DNA of 64,000 nt from SABI01 sp963663665 (GCA_963663665.2 CAXXKP010000001.1:310001-374000), one strand, 5' to 3'; shown: positions 8,495 to 18,520, counted from the stretch's first letter. Numbers and translations are program-made. The notes: generated from the sequence alone by a model not told the origin.

Positions 8495-10006
8495 ATGAAT
8501 GGTAAAAACAAGAAAGATCTTCTCTTAGTTATTTCTTTCACCTTACTTATGATCTTTTCATTCACTCTCTATGCAAATGGTACATTGGAGTCAACAAACT
8601 CTTTACATGTAGCAAAAACAAACAATCAGCAAGCAAAGTATGTATTTCTATTTATAGGGGATGGTATGGCAACTCCACAAATAAATGCTGCTGAATCGTA
8701 TGCGAATGCAAGAGTCTCAGATGAAGTAACTGTACAACATCTTCGATTCGCTAAATTCCCAGTATTAGGACTCACAACCACGTATGATGCAGGATCCCTT
8801 ATTACAGATAGTGCATCTGCTGGAACGGCTCTTGCATCTGGAAATAAAACATTAAGTGGTGTTATCAATATGAGTGTTGATAAAACTGAGTCTTTTAAAC
8901 TGATCACAGAATATGCTAAAGAGCAAGGAAAGAAAGTTGGTATCGTCTCATCAGTTTCAATCGATCATGCGACTCCCGCTGCTTTCTATTCAAAAGTTCC
9001 CTCCCGAGGAAATATGTATGATATTGCTCTTCAACTTACACAAAGCAATTTTGATTACTTTGGTGGTGGCGGATTTGCGCAACCTACTGGCAAGAATAAA
9101 GATCAGAAAGATATCATCTCAATTGCAAAAGCGGCAGGGTATACTTACGTAAACTCTCCTAGTGAGTTTAGAAACCTTTCACAAGGTGTCGGCAAGGTTT
9201 TAGCAGTAAATGAAAGACTTCAAGACTCTGCGGCAATGCCTTATGATATTGACAGGAAAGCATCAGAACTCTCTCTCGCTGATTATACTGCAAAAGGGAT
9301 CGAACTTCTCAGTGATGACCCCGATGGATTCTTCATGATGGTAGAAAGCGGCAAGATTGACTGGGCTGGACATGCTAACGATGCAGGCGCCTCTATAAAT
9401 GACACCTTGGCATTTGATGATGCTATTGCTCAAGCTATAGCGTTTGCTGATAAGCATCCTAATGAAACTCTTATAGTTGTAACTGGTGATCATGAAACAG
9501 GTGGGATGACTATTGGATTTGCTGGGACCAAATATTCAACATTCTTTAATGAGATTGGAAAACAAACGATGTCCTTCGTAGCATTTAATCAAGAGATTCT
9601 AACACCTTACAAAGATTCAATCAAAGCAAGTGGTAGAACAGCAAAGCTTACAGATTTACTTCCCTCAATTAAAAATGCATTTGGGCTAGATTATTTCACT
9701 CTTAGCAATGTACAAAAAAATCAGCTAGAAATAGCTTTCATGAGATCAATGGGTAATGAAGTTGTAGTACCACAAGTAGAAGATCAATATCTCCTCTATG
9801 GAGGATATGATCCTCTTACTGTAAAAATCACCCAAACTTTAAACCAAAATGCCGGTATTGGTTGGACTAGTTACTCACACACGGGTGTGCCAGTAGCAAC
9901 CTTTGCTAAAGGTGTAGGAGAAGATCTCTTTAAAGGGTATTACGATAATACAGACATTTTCTATAGCATCATGAAAGCTATGGGAATCAACGTCGATACT
10001 ATATAA
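8495..10006 (+). CDS. Alkaline phosphatase, exported
   Basis: Periplasmic phosphomonoesterase of the PhoA family, 503 residues. The start at ATG 8495 is preferred over a TTG at 8483 because GGAGGA lies at 8485-8490. A Sec signal peptide covers about residues 1-28 (positive NGKNKK, hydrophobic core, cut near LYANG). Metal and nucleophile motifs are visible: FIGDGM, the serine in TDSASAGTA, VESGKIDWAGHAND and VTGDHETGG. Likely used for phosphate scavenging. A GTAACAGCC/GGCTGTTAC hairpin follows. No Pho box was recognised. Confidence 0.93.
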   Translation: MNGKNKKDLLLVISFTLLMIFSFTLYANGTLESTNSLHVAKTNNQQAKYVFLFIGDGMATPQINAAESYANARVSDEVTVQHLRFAKFPVLGLTTTYDAGSLITDSASAGTALASGNKTLSGVINMSVDKTESFKLITEYAKEQGKKVGIVSSVSIDHATPAAFYSKVPSRGNMYDIALQLTQSNFDYFGGGGFAQPTGKNKDQKDIISIAKAAGYTYVNSPSEFRNLSQGVGKVLAVNERLQDSAAMPYDIDRKASELSLADYTAKGIELLSDDPDGFFMMVESGKIDWAGHANDAGASINDTLAFDDAIAQAIAFADKHPNETLIVVTGDHETGGMTIGFAGTKYSTFFNEIGKQTMSFVAFNQEILTPYKDSIKASGRTAKLTDLLPSIKNAFGLDYFTLSNVQKNQLEIAFMRSMGNEVVVPQVEDQYLLYGGYDPLTVKITQTLNQNAGIGWTSYSHTGVPVATFAKGVGEDLFKGYYDNTDIFYSIMKAMGINVDTI

Positions 10007-10033
10007 GAAACGTAATAACAGCTCTCTTTCTCT

Positions 10034-10057
10034 GTAACAGCCTTAACAGGCTGTTAC
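10034..10057 (+). terminator. Hairpin after the phosphatase gene
   Basis: A perfect 9-bp stem GTAACAGCC/GGCTGTTAC with a six-base loop lies between the phosphatase and YibE/F genes. No T-run follows, so it may be a weak terminator or an mRNA-stabilising stem allowing partial read-through. Confidence 0.5.
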
Positions 10058-10084
10058 CTCATATATAGGTAACAGAAAAATATT

Positions 10085-11263
10085 ATGATAAAAAAATTCA
10101 CAAAGAAAATCCCATCACAGGACATATATCTCATTACAATAACACTTATTGCTATTGTAGCTATGGGAATCATACCATCAGGATTTTCTGAAACCCAAAA
10201 AAATGTCACCTCGATAAGAACTCGTGCTACTGTGCTGAGTGTAGATAATTCCTTGATTAAAGAAATAGGACCTGTTATCGAAGGAACACAACAGGTAACG
10301 ATAAGAATTGAGACTGGACAATTCCAGGGTGAGGAATTAGATACAATCAATGTCCTCATTGGCAAGAAAGAACTCGATAAAGTCTTCAAAACAGGAGATA
10401 ATGCTTTAGTTGTGCTTGATCTTACTACTTCTAAAGACACTATTATTTTTGCAAATATGATTGACCATTACAGAACGGATAAGAGTATCTTTCTGATTCT
10501 CTTTTTCTTTACAAGCTTATTACTTGTTGCAGGATGGATTGGATTCAAAGCAATAATATCGTTCATATTTACAGCAATGATAATCCTGAAAATTCTCCTA
10601 CCAGCTTTCCTAAAAGGAATCAATCCCATTTTTATAGCCTTTTTAGTTGTAACAATTCTCACCGCTGTAATCATTTTTCTCGTTGGTGGGCTTTCTAGAA
10701 AAGGACTATCAGCATTTCTAGGATCGTTTGCAGGTCTTCTTACAACAGTACTTCTCGCAGTTGGCTTTTCCTCATGGTTTCACCTTAGTGGAGCAACAAG
10801 TCCATTTCTTGAAGCACTTCTTTATTCTGGATTTGGTCATATTAACCTAACTAATATCTTTATTGCTGGAATATTTGTCGCTTCAAGTGGTGCTGTCATG
10901 GATCTCGCAATGGATATATCAGCATCAATGCATGAAGTGTATGAAAAACATCCCAATATTACCCGTTTAGAACTTATGGTATCAGGTCTCACTGTAGGCC
11001 GTCATGCTGTAGGAACAATGACAACGACTCTCCTTCTCGCTTATTCTGGAGGATATACTGGTATGCTTATGACCTTCATTGGCCGTGGAGTTCCCTTTGA
11101 AAATGTATTAAATATGGCCTACGTATCATCAGAGCTCGTCCATACATTCGTTGGGAGCTTTGGATTAGTTTTAGTTGCACCATTTACCGCACTTGCAGGT
11201 TCTATAGTGTTTATCCCACCACTAACGAAGAGAATAAAAAAGAGGCTTCTTATTGAAGAGTAA
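10085..11263 (+). CDS. YibE/F-like multispanning membrane protein
   Basis: 392-residue integral membrane protein. One N-terminal membrane segment (about 17-35) is followed by a soluble extracytoplasmic stretch of about 100 residues, then six or more hydrophobic segments with family-like text such as LFFFTSLLLVAGWIGFKA and SGAVMDLAMDISASMHEV. YibE/F proteins are widespread in Firmicutes and spirochaetes; their substrate is not established. The ribosome site is poor (GGTAAC). A hairpin at 11342-11369 probably ends transcription. Confidence 0.85.
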   Translation: MIKKFTKKIPSQDIYLITITLIAIVAMGIIPSGFSETQKNVTSIRTRATVLSVDNSLIKEIGPVIEGTQQVTIRIETGQFQGEELDTINVLIGKKELDKVFKTGDNALVVLDLTTSKDTIIFANMIDHYRTDKSIFLILFFFTSLLLVAGWIGFKAIISFIFTAMIILKILLPAFLKGINPIFIAFLVVTILTAVIIFLVGGLSRKGLSAFLGSFAGLLTTVLLAVGFSSWFHLSGATSPFLEALLYSGFGHINLTNIFIAGIFVASSGAVMDLAMDISASMHEVYEKHPNITRLELMVSGLTVGRHAVGTMTTTLLLAYSGGYTGMLMTFIGRGVPFENVLNMAYVSSELVHTFVGSFGLVLVAPFTALAGSIVFIPPLTKRIKKRLLIEE

Positions 11264-11341
11264 AAAAAAGTATAAAGTTGTTCACCTAGATAATTATCGT
11301 GTTATACTCTATTTTACTATAAATAGAGGATATGCTTTAAT

Positions 11342-11369
11342 ATAAGGAATCCTTTGTTGGATTCCTTAT
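11342..11369 (+). terminator. Hairpin between YibE/F and aldo/keto reductase genes
   Basis: Eleven-bp perfect stem ATAAGGAATCC/GGATTCCTTAT with a loop of TTTGTT. It lies 79 bases after the YibE/F stop and 22 bases before the next start, without a strong T-run, so it may instead shape the leader of the reductase gene. Confidence 0.5.
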
Positions 11370-11390
11370 CAATTTATAAGAGGTTTATTT

Positions 11391-12488
11391 ATGATTTATC
11401 GTCCTTTCGGGAAAACGGGTACATTTGTCTCTGCAATTGGAATGGGTGGCATGCGCTTTAAAAAAGAAGATTATAAAACAGCTCCTTACGAGAAAGCAGT
11501 AGAGATTGTGCATGAAGCATATAAAGAGGGTATTACCTACTTCGATACTGCCCCTGGATACTGTGATGATATGAGTGAGATTATCTACGGTGAAGCCTTC
11601 AAGACAATGAATAGAAACACTTTCCATGTCTCGAGTAAGTGTGGATTATGGAATGCTACAACTGCAAGTGGTGCAAGAGCGATGATTGAACAATCATTGA
11701 AGAGAATGAACCTCGACCACATAGATTTCTATAATGTATGGTCTATAAAGACTCTTGAAGAGTACCATGAATATATGAAAGTAGGTGGAGTATATGAAGG
11801 GATTTTACAAGCCAAAAAAGAGGGCTTAGTAGACCATATATGCTGTACTACTCATTTGAGAGGAGAGGAAATAACAGAGGTTATAAAAGATGGGTACTTT
11901 GAAGCTGTCACACTTGGTTATAATGCTATCAATTTTGGATACAGACAAAAAGGATTAGATGCTTGCTTTGATAAAGAGATGGGAATTGTAACAATGAATC
12001 CACTTAGTGGAGGACTCATTCCTCAACACCCAGACTTCTTCTCATTTCTTCAACAAGGAGATGATTCACTCGTGGTAAGCGCATTAAAATTCATCCTTGC
12101 ACAAAGGAAAGCAACAGTAGCACTTGTTGGATTCTCTGATAAAGATGAAGTAAAAGAAGCGATTCTTGCTACTAAAAATCTCGCTGAAGGAAAAGAAGAT
12201 TACCTTGAATCAATGAAGAAACATCTAAAAAGTGAAATGAATTCCTTATGCACAGGATGTGGCTATTGCGATTCGTGTCCACAAGGTATAGAGATCCCAA
12301 AACTTATGGACTCATATAACATGTACCTATTATCTCATGACGCAAGCCAGATGAAGATGAGAATGCAAATGCATTGGTCAATAAGCCAACAACATGCTGC
12401 TCTTTGTACAGCATGTGGTCAGTGTGAGGAACTTTGTACTCAACACCTTCCTATTATTTCCCGGCTCAGCGAAATAGTAACTTTGTAA
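11391..12488 (+). CDS. Aldo/keto reductase with C-terminal 2x[4Fe-4S] domain
   Basis: Cytoplasmic oxidoreductase of 365 residues. The N-terminal (beta/alpha)8 barrel starts IYRPFGKTGTFVSAIGMGGMRF and has the FDTAPGY segment typical of the family. The C-terminal 90 residues hold two cysteine clusters, CTGCGYCDSCP and CTACGQCEELC, as in ferredoxin-type aldo/keto reductases of anaerobes. The natural substrate is unknown. It ends nine bases before the sensor kinase gene, with no terminator seen between them, so read-through is possible. Confidence 0.9.
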   Translation: MIYRPFGKTGTFVSAIGMGGMRFKKEDYKTAPYEKAVEIVHEAYKEGITYFDTAPGYCDDMSEIIYGEAFKTMNRNTFHVSSKCGLWNATTASGARAMIEQSLKRMNLDHIDFYNVWSIKTLEEYHEYMKVGGVYEGILQAKKEGLVDHICCTTHLRGEEITEVIKDGYFEAVTLGYNAINFGYRQKGLDACFDKEMGIVTMNPLSGGLIPQHPDFFSFLQQGDDSLVVSALKFILAQRKATVALVGFSDKDEVKEAILATKNLAEGKEDYLESMKKHLKSEMNSLCTGCGYCDSCPQGIEIPKLMDSYNMYLLSHDASQMKMRMQMHWSISQQHAALCTACGQCEELCTQHLPIISRLSEIVTL

Positions 12489-12496
12489 GGTAACTC

Positions 12497-13975
12497 ATGA
12501 TGAAAAAAGGGAGAGGGCAAAAACACTACACTTTTGGACATCTCCTCGTTTCGTATAATATGGTACTCATCCTTTCACTCGCTCTTTTTGGAACTATTTT
12601 ATTTACTATTGTTTTCAGACAACTATTTTCTCTACAACAACAGAATAATCGATATTCTGTTGTTAGTGAACTCGCCACATCCCTTTCACACCAAAAAGAT
12701 TTGTTCAATAAGCTCGTTTTTTCCCAACGAGAAGAGGATATTCAAGAGAGCATAAAACAATTAACATATGAAGATGAAATTGCTCGACATGCGATTACTC
12801 AATTATCTACAACATACGAGTTAGCACCAGAACAATATTTTCTCCTGAGGGGAATTGAGAATGGACTCGATTTCATAAAAGAACAAAAGAAGAAAATCAC
12901 TACAAATCTTCCTTTAGATTCCACTGGTTTTACCCTCTACTATACAGTTGATAAGACGTACCAATACCTCTATGAATATGTATATGCTCGATTTTTATCT
13001 AATGCTGTAGCTCAAGATGCTCAAGCTGTTAAAGCGATGAGAGATTCTATCAAAAGGTTAAGATCAATCTCCCTTCTGCTAATTATAGGATTATCTTCAA
13101 TCTACACACTTGCAGTTATTGCGATTGTCAGGTCTCTTGTGCACCCAATTGAGAAAATGGTATTCACAGCCAGTGAGATAACAAAGGGAAATCTAGAGAC
13201 TCCAGATCTTATTGAAACAGGACCAACAGAAATTCAATTCTTAGAACAAACCCTCAATTCAATGAAAAAAAGCCTCATCGAGAGAATGAATGCAATTAAT
13301 GAGAATGCGCATCTTGAGAAAAAGATTCATCAACAAGAACTGGGGCAAATAAAAGTAAAGAGAGAACTCGATAGAGCTCGGCTTGTCACATTACAAGCGC
13401 AAATAAATCCACATTTCCTTTTTAATGCAATGAACACAATAAGTAGAACTGCCCTTTTTGAGGAAGCAGAGAAAACAGGAGAATTAGTAAATGATCTGGC
13501 TCTCCTGTTCAGATATATGTTTGATATGCGCTCAAGTGTCCCATTGAAAGAAGAGATTGATTTCATTGAAAAATATTTAAAAATACAAAAAGTAAGATTC
13601 CAGGATAGACTTGAATATACAATCAATAAAGACAATGAAGTTGATACACTCCTCATTCCCCCACTTTTAATTCAGCCTTTTATTGAGAATGCTATCATTC
13701 ATGGGCTTGAACCATTAGAAATGGGCGGAAAAGTTGATGTCTCTATTTCTCACACTTCAAAAATACTCTCAATAGTTATATCTGATAATGGAGTGGGATA
13801 TAACAACTCCAAACGAGATCATGACACGACTTCAACTCATTTTGGAATTAAAAATGTAAGTGAACGAATAGCGCTCTATTATGGAGACAAAGCACAGGTT
13901 TCAATAATTCAAGAAAATGAGAAGGGAACTTTAGTCTCAATACGATTACCAATAAGAAAACATGACTGGCTATAA
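12497..13975 (+). CDS. Sensor histidine kinase, LytS/YehU type
   Basis: Membrane two-component kinase of 492 residues. It has two membrane segments (about 20-42 and 195-217) bracketing a periplasmic sensor of about 150 residues, a HAMP linker, a coiled stretch, a His_kinase domain with the phospho-acceptor in NPHFLFNAMNTIS, and a HATPase domain (PFIENAIIHG, SDNGVGYN). It is co-transcribed with the YesN-like regulator and followed by a TRAP transporter, so it probably senses the transporter's substrate or its loaded binding protein. The ligand is not evident. Confidence 0.92.
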   Translation: MMKKGRGQKHYTFGHLLVSYNMVLILSLALFGTILFTIVFRQLFSLQQQNNRYSVVSELATSLSHQKDLFNKLVFSQREEDIQESIKQLTYEDEIARHAITQLSTTYELAPEQYFLLRGIENGLDFIKEQKKKITTNLPLDSTGFTLYYTVDKTYQYLYEYVYARFLSNAVAQDAQAVKAMRDSIKRLRSISLLLIIGLSSIYTLAVIAIVRSLVHPIEKMVFTASEITKGNLETPDLIETGPTEIQFLEQTLNSMKKSLIERMNAINENAHLEKKIHQQELGQIKVKRELDRARLVTLQAQINPHFLFNAMNTISRTALFEEAEKTGELVNDLALLFRYMFDMRSSVPLKEEIDFIEKYLKIQKVRFQDRLEYTINKDNEVDTLLIPPLLIQPFIENAIIHGLEPLEMGGKVDVSISHTSKILSIVISDNGVGYNNSKRDHDTTSTHFGIKNVSERIALYYGDKAQVSIIQENEKGTLVSIRLPIRKHDWL

Positions 13976-13988
13976 GAGGAATAATGTT

Positions 13989-15479
13989 GTGTATACGCTG
14001 TTGATTGCAGATGATGAGATGTTAGAAAGAGATGCTATAGAGCATATTATTCATAAAAGCAATCTTCCTTTTACTTTATATAAGGCGAAAAATGGAAGAG
14101 AGGCTGTTGAATATGTACAAACACATCCAATCAACATCGCTCTTTTAGATATAAAAATGCCAGGAATCAATGGAATTGAAGCTGCTAAAAGGATAAAAGA
14201 GATATCTCCTTCCTGCATTATTATTTTTCTAAGTGCCTTAAATACCTTTGATTTCGCTCAGGAGGCAATAAGAAGTGGAGCTAGAGACTACCTCGTAAAA
14301 CCTGTTTCATCAAAAGAATTACTTACACTCTTAGAGACGATGATTAAAGAAATTGATGAGGAACCTTCAAAATCGAAACCAATGCAATTGAAAAATATTC
14401 TTACACTCTTCAATCGGAGTTTTTTTGCTGCGATTAAGTATGGAAATATTTCATATGAAGCAATGAAATCTTACTTCTCCTTAGAGAATATTATCCACGA
14501 ACAAGGTGTTTCAATCATTTTCCCAAGTAGCGAAGAAGAAAATTTATTAAAATACCTTCGCCATCTTATCACGGCCCATGATTATCAAGCGTGTTATTTC
14601 TCTTCAAAGGATCGTATTAGTGTCATTATGTTTGCCCATAACCCGAAGAGAATGATGGAAAATATCGTAGATGATATCAGCAGAATCTATAACACGACGT
14701 GGCGAATCGGGATAAGCCAGATATTTTTCTCACTTAGTGAGATTCCAGCTTCTATTACTCAAGCCTCTCAAGCATACTCCTATTCTCTTCATCAAGGCCA
14801 ATCACTTGTAATCTTCTCACCTCAGATCGAAAAAATAACAGCTTCAGTTTTCGAGAAACGGAAGGAATTAGAAAATAGTCTTTATAAGAATATTCTCGAG
14901 GGGAATATTGAACAAAGTAGGCAATTGATGCATGAAATTCAAGAAGCTCTTTGTTCTACACTGCAAGGTGAAGAATTACTTAATAATATATATGAGACTA
15001 TAGTAGTTCTCACACGTAGTATCTCCAATAAAATACCACACCTAACCTTTCCTCCTCTTCAGAAATCGTCATTACTGGAGGCAGAAAGATATGTAATGGA
15101 TTATATCGACTATGTATGCGCAACTATCGAATCGAGCAAGGACGATAAATATAAAACGATGTTCCGCCAAGTATGTTCTTTCATTAATGATCATTACCAT
15201 CAGGAACTCACTTTAGAAGTTCTCTCACAGAAATTTAATTTGAGCTCAAGTTATTTCAGCAGACTCTTTAGTGAATATTGCAATATCTCTTTTTCCTCCT
15301 ACCTCACTCATGTAAGAATAGAAGCGGCTAAACAACACCTAAGCATCGGGACAAAGGTTCATCAAGTATCACACTTAGTTGGATACACTGATTATAGTTA
15401 TTTTAGTAGAGTGTTCAGACAGAGTGTTGGGATTTCTCCTAAAACGTATCAGTTGAATATGAAGGCACCGAAAAACTAG
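13989..15479 (+). CDS. Response regulator, YesN type (receiver + AraC HTH)
   Basis: Receiver domain at the N-terminus (LLIADDE acidic pocket, phospho-acceptor Asp in ALLDIKMPG, Lys in DYLVKPVSS), a middle region of about 250 residues, and a C-terminal AraC double HTH (about the last 100 residues). The frame is open from ATG 13962, inside the kinase gene, but AAGAGGA at 13974-13980 points to GTG 13989, giving the usual N-terminus MYTLLIADDE. Either way it is coupled to the kinase. It very likely activates the dctPQM genes 100 bases downstream. Confidence 0.92.
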   Translation: MYTLLIADDEMLERDAIEHIIHKSNLPFTLYKAKNGREAVEYVQTHPINIALLDIKMPGINGIEAAKRIKEISPSCIIIFLSALNTFDFAQEAIRSGARDYLVKPVSSKELLTLLETMIKEIDEEPSKSKPMQLKNILTLFNRSFFAAIKYGNISYEAMKSYFSLENIIHEQGVSIIFPSSEEENLLKYLRHLITAHDYQACYFSSKDRISVIMFAHNPKRMMENIVDDISRIYNTTWRIGISQIFFSLSEIPASITQASQAYSYSLHQGQSLVIFSPQIEKITASVFEKRKELENSLYKNILEGNIEQSRQLMHEIQEALCSTLQGEELLNNIYETIVVLTRSISNKIPHLTFPPLQKSSLLEAERYVMDYIDYVCATIESSKDDKYKTMFRQVCSFINDHYHQELTLEVLSQKFNLSSSYFSRLFSEYCNISFSSYLTHVRIEAAKQHLSIGTKVHQVSHLVGYTDYSYFSRVFRQSVGISPKTYQLNMKAPKN

Positions 15480-15582
15480 GACTTTCTTGTTATCGTATGA
15501 ATAAAAAGCATATTATTAAATCTATTTTTACCTAGATTCCTCTCCTATAATTAATTAAAGAATTATTTCTTAGGAGGAAATT

Positions 15583-16578
15583 ATGAAAAAATTACTATTT
15601 GCTCTACTTGTTGTCTCTTTAATTGTAACGCCATTGTTTGCAGAAGGCCAAAAAGAAGCACAAAGTGCCAAACCAATCGTTTTACGCCTTGCAGATAACC
15701 AACCAGACAATTATCCTACTGTTATTGGGGATTTAGAATTTGCTCGTCTCGTAAAAGAGAGATCAAATGGAAGGATTGTCATTGAAGTATACAATGGCGG
15801 ACAACTTGGGGATGAGAAATCTGCTATAGAACAAACACAGTTCGGAGGAATTGACTTCACTCGTGTCTCAATCTCACCTCTATCAAACTTCAACCCACTA
15901 CTAAATGCTCTCCAAATGCCTTACCTCTATAGAAGTGCAGATCACATGTGGAAAGTTCTCAATGGCGAAATTGGAGAATATTTCTTAAATTCTCTCACAG
16001 ATTCAGGATTCGTTGGCCTCACATGGCAGGATAGTGGTGCAAGAAACTTCTACAACTCGATTAAACCTATCTATACTGTTGACGACCTTAAAGGGATGAA
16101 GATTCGTGTTCAAGAATCAACGCTCATGATGGGTATGGTTTCTGCTCTTGGTGCAGTTCCAACTCCAATGCCTTATGGTGATGTATACAGTGCTCTTCAA
16201 ACAAAAGTCATTGATGGCGCAGAAAATAACTGGCCTTCATACGACACCTCAAGTCATTTTGAAGTAGCTAAATACTATTCAATTGACGAACACACACGTG
16301 TCCCTGAAATTATTATTGCTTCAAAAATTACAATGGATAAGTTAAGCAAAGCTGATCAAGAATTAATCAAACAAGCAGCCAAAGATTCTACTCCAATACA
16401 AGTAGCAGCTTGGGCAGCCAAGGAAAAAGTATCAGAAGATAAGGTAAGAGCAGCTGGAGTTAAAATTAACAAAGTAACTGATCAAAGCCAATTCTCAGCT
16501 AGAATGACTGACCTATATGCAAAACTTCTTACACCAGAAGGTATTGAGTGGGTGAAAAAAATTCAAGCTGTAAAATAA
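15583..16578 (+). CDS. dctP: TRAP transporter substrate-binding protein DctP
   Basis: Periplasmic solute receptor of 331 residues with a Sec signal peptide (about 1-20, ending LFAEG). Family features are the EVYNGGQLGDE strand, the carboxylate-binding arginine in KGMKIRVQES, and DGAENNWPSY. It captures a C4-dicarboxylate, uronate or related organic acid; the sequence alone does not say which. Strong ribosome site TTAGGAGGAA. A stable hairpin after the stop probably protects this message, giving more binding protein than membrane subunits. Confidence 0.94.
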   Translation: MKKLLFALLVVSLIVTPLFAEGQKEAQSAKPIVLRLADNQPDNYPTVIGDLEFARLVKERSNGRIVIEVYNGGQLGDEKSAIEQTQFGGIDFTRVSISPLSNFNPLLNALQMPYLYRSADHMWKVLNGEIGEYFLNSLTDSGFVGLTWQDSGARNFYNSIKPIYTVDDLKGMKIRVQESTLMMGMVSALGAVPTPMPYGDVYSALQTKVIDGAENNWPSYDTSSHFEVAKYYSIDEHTRVPEIIIASKITMDKLSKADQELIKQAAKDSTPIQVAAWAAKEKVSEDKVRAAGVKINKVTDQSQFSARMTDLYAKLLTPEGIEWVKKIQAVK

Positions 16579-16610
16579 ACTTTTACATTTCTATTTCTTA
16601 GCGATATCAT

Positions 16611-16639
16611 ATGAAGGGGAGAGAATTCTCCCCTTTCAT
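16611..16639 (+). terminator. Intercistronic hairpin between dctP and dctQ
   Basis: AAGGGGAGA and TCTCCCCTT pair across a four-base loop, extended by flanking ATG/CAT. No long T-run follows, and the TRAP genes beyond have no other promoter seen, so partial termination or mRNA stabilisation is likely. Confidence 0.6.
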
Positions 16640-16664
16640 GTACTAAGGTAAAGGAGGACGACAA

Positions 16665-17177
16665 TTGGATGCGTATAAAAAAATACTAGATCGTGTTTTT
16701 ACGTGGGCTTTGAGACTAGCAATGGTATTACTTGTCCTAATGGTAATTATTGTCTTTTCAAATGTTATTTTACGGTACGGTTTTAATTCAGGTATCCGTT
16801 GGAGCGAAGAGGTAGCACTCATTATCGTAATATGGTTCACCTTTATTGCAATGGCTTTAGGTGTGAAAGAAAATCTCCATATTAATATCACCATCTTGCC
16901 AAAAAAATTGCCAAGAATATTTAATGATATTCTCAATATCTTTAAGTATGTATTGGAAATCTTTATTGGAATTATATTATTCTATTACGGAATTGGTGTA
17001 ACAAAAAATGCGGGAATGTCTCATCTACCTGCAACAGGGATTTCCAATGCGATCAACTATGTGATTGTTCCTATCTCTGCAGTTTTTATCACACTATATG
17101 CAGTGTACTTCCTCACTGTTGCTATTAAAGATCTCAAAAGAGTGCACAAAGTGAACAGAGCAGGGGGTAAATCATGA
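16665..17177 (+). CDS. dctQ: TRAP transporter small permease DctQ
   Basis: Inner-membrane subunit of 170 residues with four hydrophobic helices and the typical loop segment RWSEEVALI. The start is TTG at 16665: AAGGAGG lies at 16651-16657 and the nearby ATG (16669) is out of frame. It overlaps dctM by four bases (ATGA), so the two permease subunits are translationally coupled. Confidence 0.92.
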   Translation: MDAYKKILDRVFTWALRLAMVLLVLMVIIVFSNVILRYGFNSGIRWSEEVALIIVIWFTFIAMALGVKENLHINITILPKKLPRIFNDILNIFKYVLEIFIGIILFYYGIGVTKNAGMSHLPATGISNAINYVIVPISAVFITLYAVYFLTVAIKDLKRVHKVNRAGGKS

Positions 17178-18469
17178 GTGATCCAACCACCGCAACAACA
17201 ATTCTTATTAGTTCATTCATTCTCCTATTAGTACTAAAATTTCCTATCACGTTTACCCTTTTTGTCTCATCAGTATTCACCGCAATCTACCTGCATATTC
17301 CACTTCTCTCGATTGTTCAACGTACGGTAAGTGGTGTTAATTCTTTCAGCCTCCTAGCTATTCCATTTTTTATCTTAGCAGGAGAGATTATGGGTCGTGG
17401 AGGAATATCAAGACGTCTTGTTGAATTCTCTAACGCAATCATTGGAAGAGTCCGAGGGGGACTCGCTGAGGTTAACGTCCTTGCAAGTATGTTCTTTGGG
17501 GGGATATCGGGCTCTGCTGTTGCAGATGTGAGTTCAATTGGCACAATGCTCATCCCTATGATGATTGATAAAGGATATGATGACGATTACTCTGTTGCAG
17601 TTACCGTCACTAGTAGTTGTCAGGGCGTCATAATTCCACCCTCACATAATATGATAATCTTCTCTCTCGCTGCGGGAGGTGGAGTTTCTGTTGGCAAGCT
17701 CTTCCTAGGTGGAATCATTCCAGGTGTTCTCCTCGGCGTCGCATTGATGATAGTAAGCTATATTATTGCAGTGAAGAGAAATTATCCTAAGGAAGAACGA
17801 TATGGCTTAAAAAAGACGCTTAAAGTCTCAAGAGATGCTTTTTTTGGAATGTTTACTGTAATAATCATAATTGGAGGAGTTGTTTCTGGAGTCTTTACTG
17901 CAACAGAATCAGCTGCTGTAGCTGTAGTATATGCATTTATCATCACATTCATAGTATACAGAGAAATATCCGTTAAAGAGCTCCCTAAGATTCTCATGCA
18001 CTCACTACGTACTCTTGCAATGGTTATGAGTCTCATAGCTGCAGCTAGTGCTTTTGGGTGGCTCCTTGCTTTCTTAAGAATTCCTCAATCAGTTACAACA
18101 TTCCTACTTGGCATCTCTGATAATCCAATCGTACTTTTACTATTGATTAACATGATGCTTCTTGTACTTGGTGCAATCATGGACATGGCTCCTCTTATCA
18201 TCATTGTTACCCCGATACTTTTCCCTGTCGTTGTAGGACAACTAGGAATGGACCCTATTCAATTTGGTATCATGCTGATATTAAATCTTGCAATAGGTTT
18301 ATGCACACCACCGGTGGGCTCTGCTTTGTTTGTAGGCTCTGCAATTGGGAAAATCTCAATCGAGAAAGCTACAAAGGCTATGTTACCTTTCTACGCATCA
18401 ATGATAGTAGTATTACTATTAGTCACGTTCTGGACTCCACTCACGATGTCTCTGCCCTCTGTTATGTGA
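17174..18469 (+). CDS. dctM: TRAP transporter large permease DctM
   Basis: Transport subunit of 431 residues with about twelve membrane segments. Family signatures GGISGSAVADVSSIG and, near the C-terminus, GLCTPPVGSALFVG are present. It uses a sodium gradient to import the DctP-bound organic acid. Last gene of the kinase-regulator-TRAP unit, followed by a strong bidirectional terminator. Confidence 0.95.
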   Translation: MSDPTTATTILISSFILLLVLKFPITFTLFVSSVFTAIYLHIPLLSIVQRTVSGVNSFSLLAIPFFILAGEIMGRGGISRRLVEFSNAIIGRVRGGLAEVNVLASMFFGGISGSAVADVSSIGTMLIPMMIDKGYDDDYSVAVTVTSSCQGVIIPPSHNMIIFSLAAGGGVSVGKLFLGGIIPGVLLGVALMIVSYIIAVKRNYPKEERYGLKKTLKVSRDAFFGMFTVIIIIGGVVSGVFTATESAAVAVVYAFIITFIVYREISVKELPKILMHSLRTLAMVMSLIAAASAFGWLLAFLRIPQSVTTFLLGISDNPIVLLLLINMMLLVLGAIMDMAPLIIIVTPILFPVVVGQLGMDPIQFGIMLILNLAIGLCTPPVGSALFVGSAIGKISIEKATKAMLPFYASMIVVLLLVTFWTPLTMSLPSVM

Positions 18470-18475
18470 ATATAT

Positions 18476-18507
18476 AAAAAAAGAGGGTCTTAACCCTCTT
18501 TTTTTAT
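18476..18507. terminator. Bidirectional intrinsic terminator
   Basis: AAGAGGGT and ACCCTCTT pair across a short loop, flanked by A-runs on the left and T7 on the right. It serves dctM (plus) and rubrerythrin (minus), which converge here. Confidence 0.9.
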
Positions 18508-18520
18508 GCATCACTAACTA

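Noticed and set aside
10034..10057. Riboswitch upstream of the YibE/F gene
   Set aside because: A simple single stem without conserved loop features; hairpin terminator is the simpler reading.
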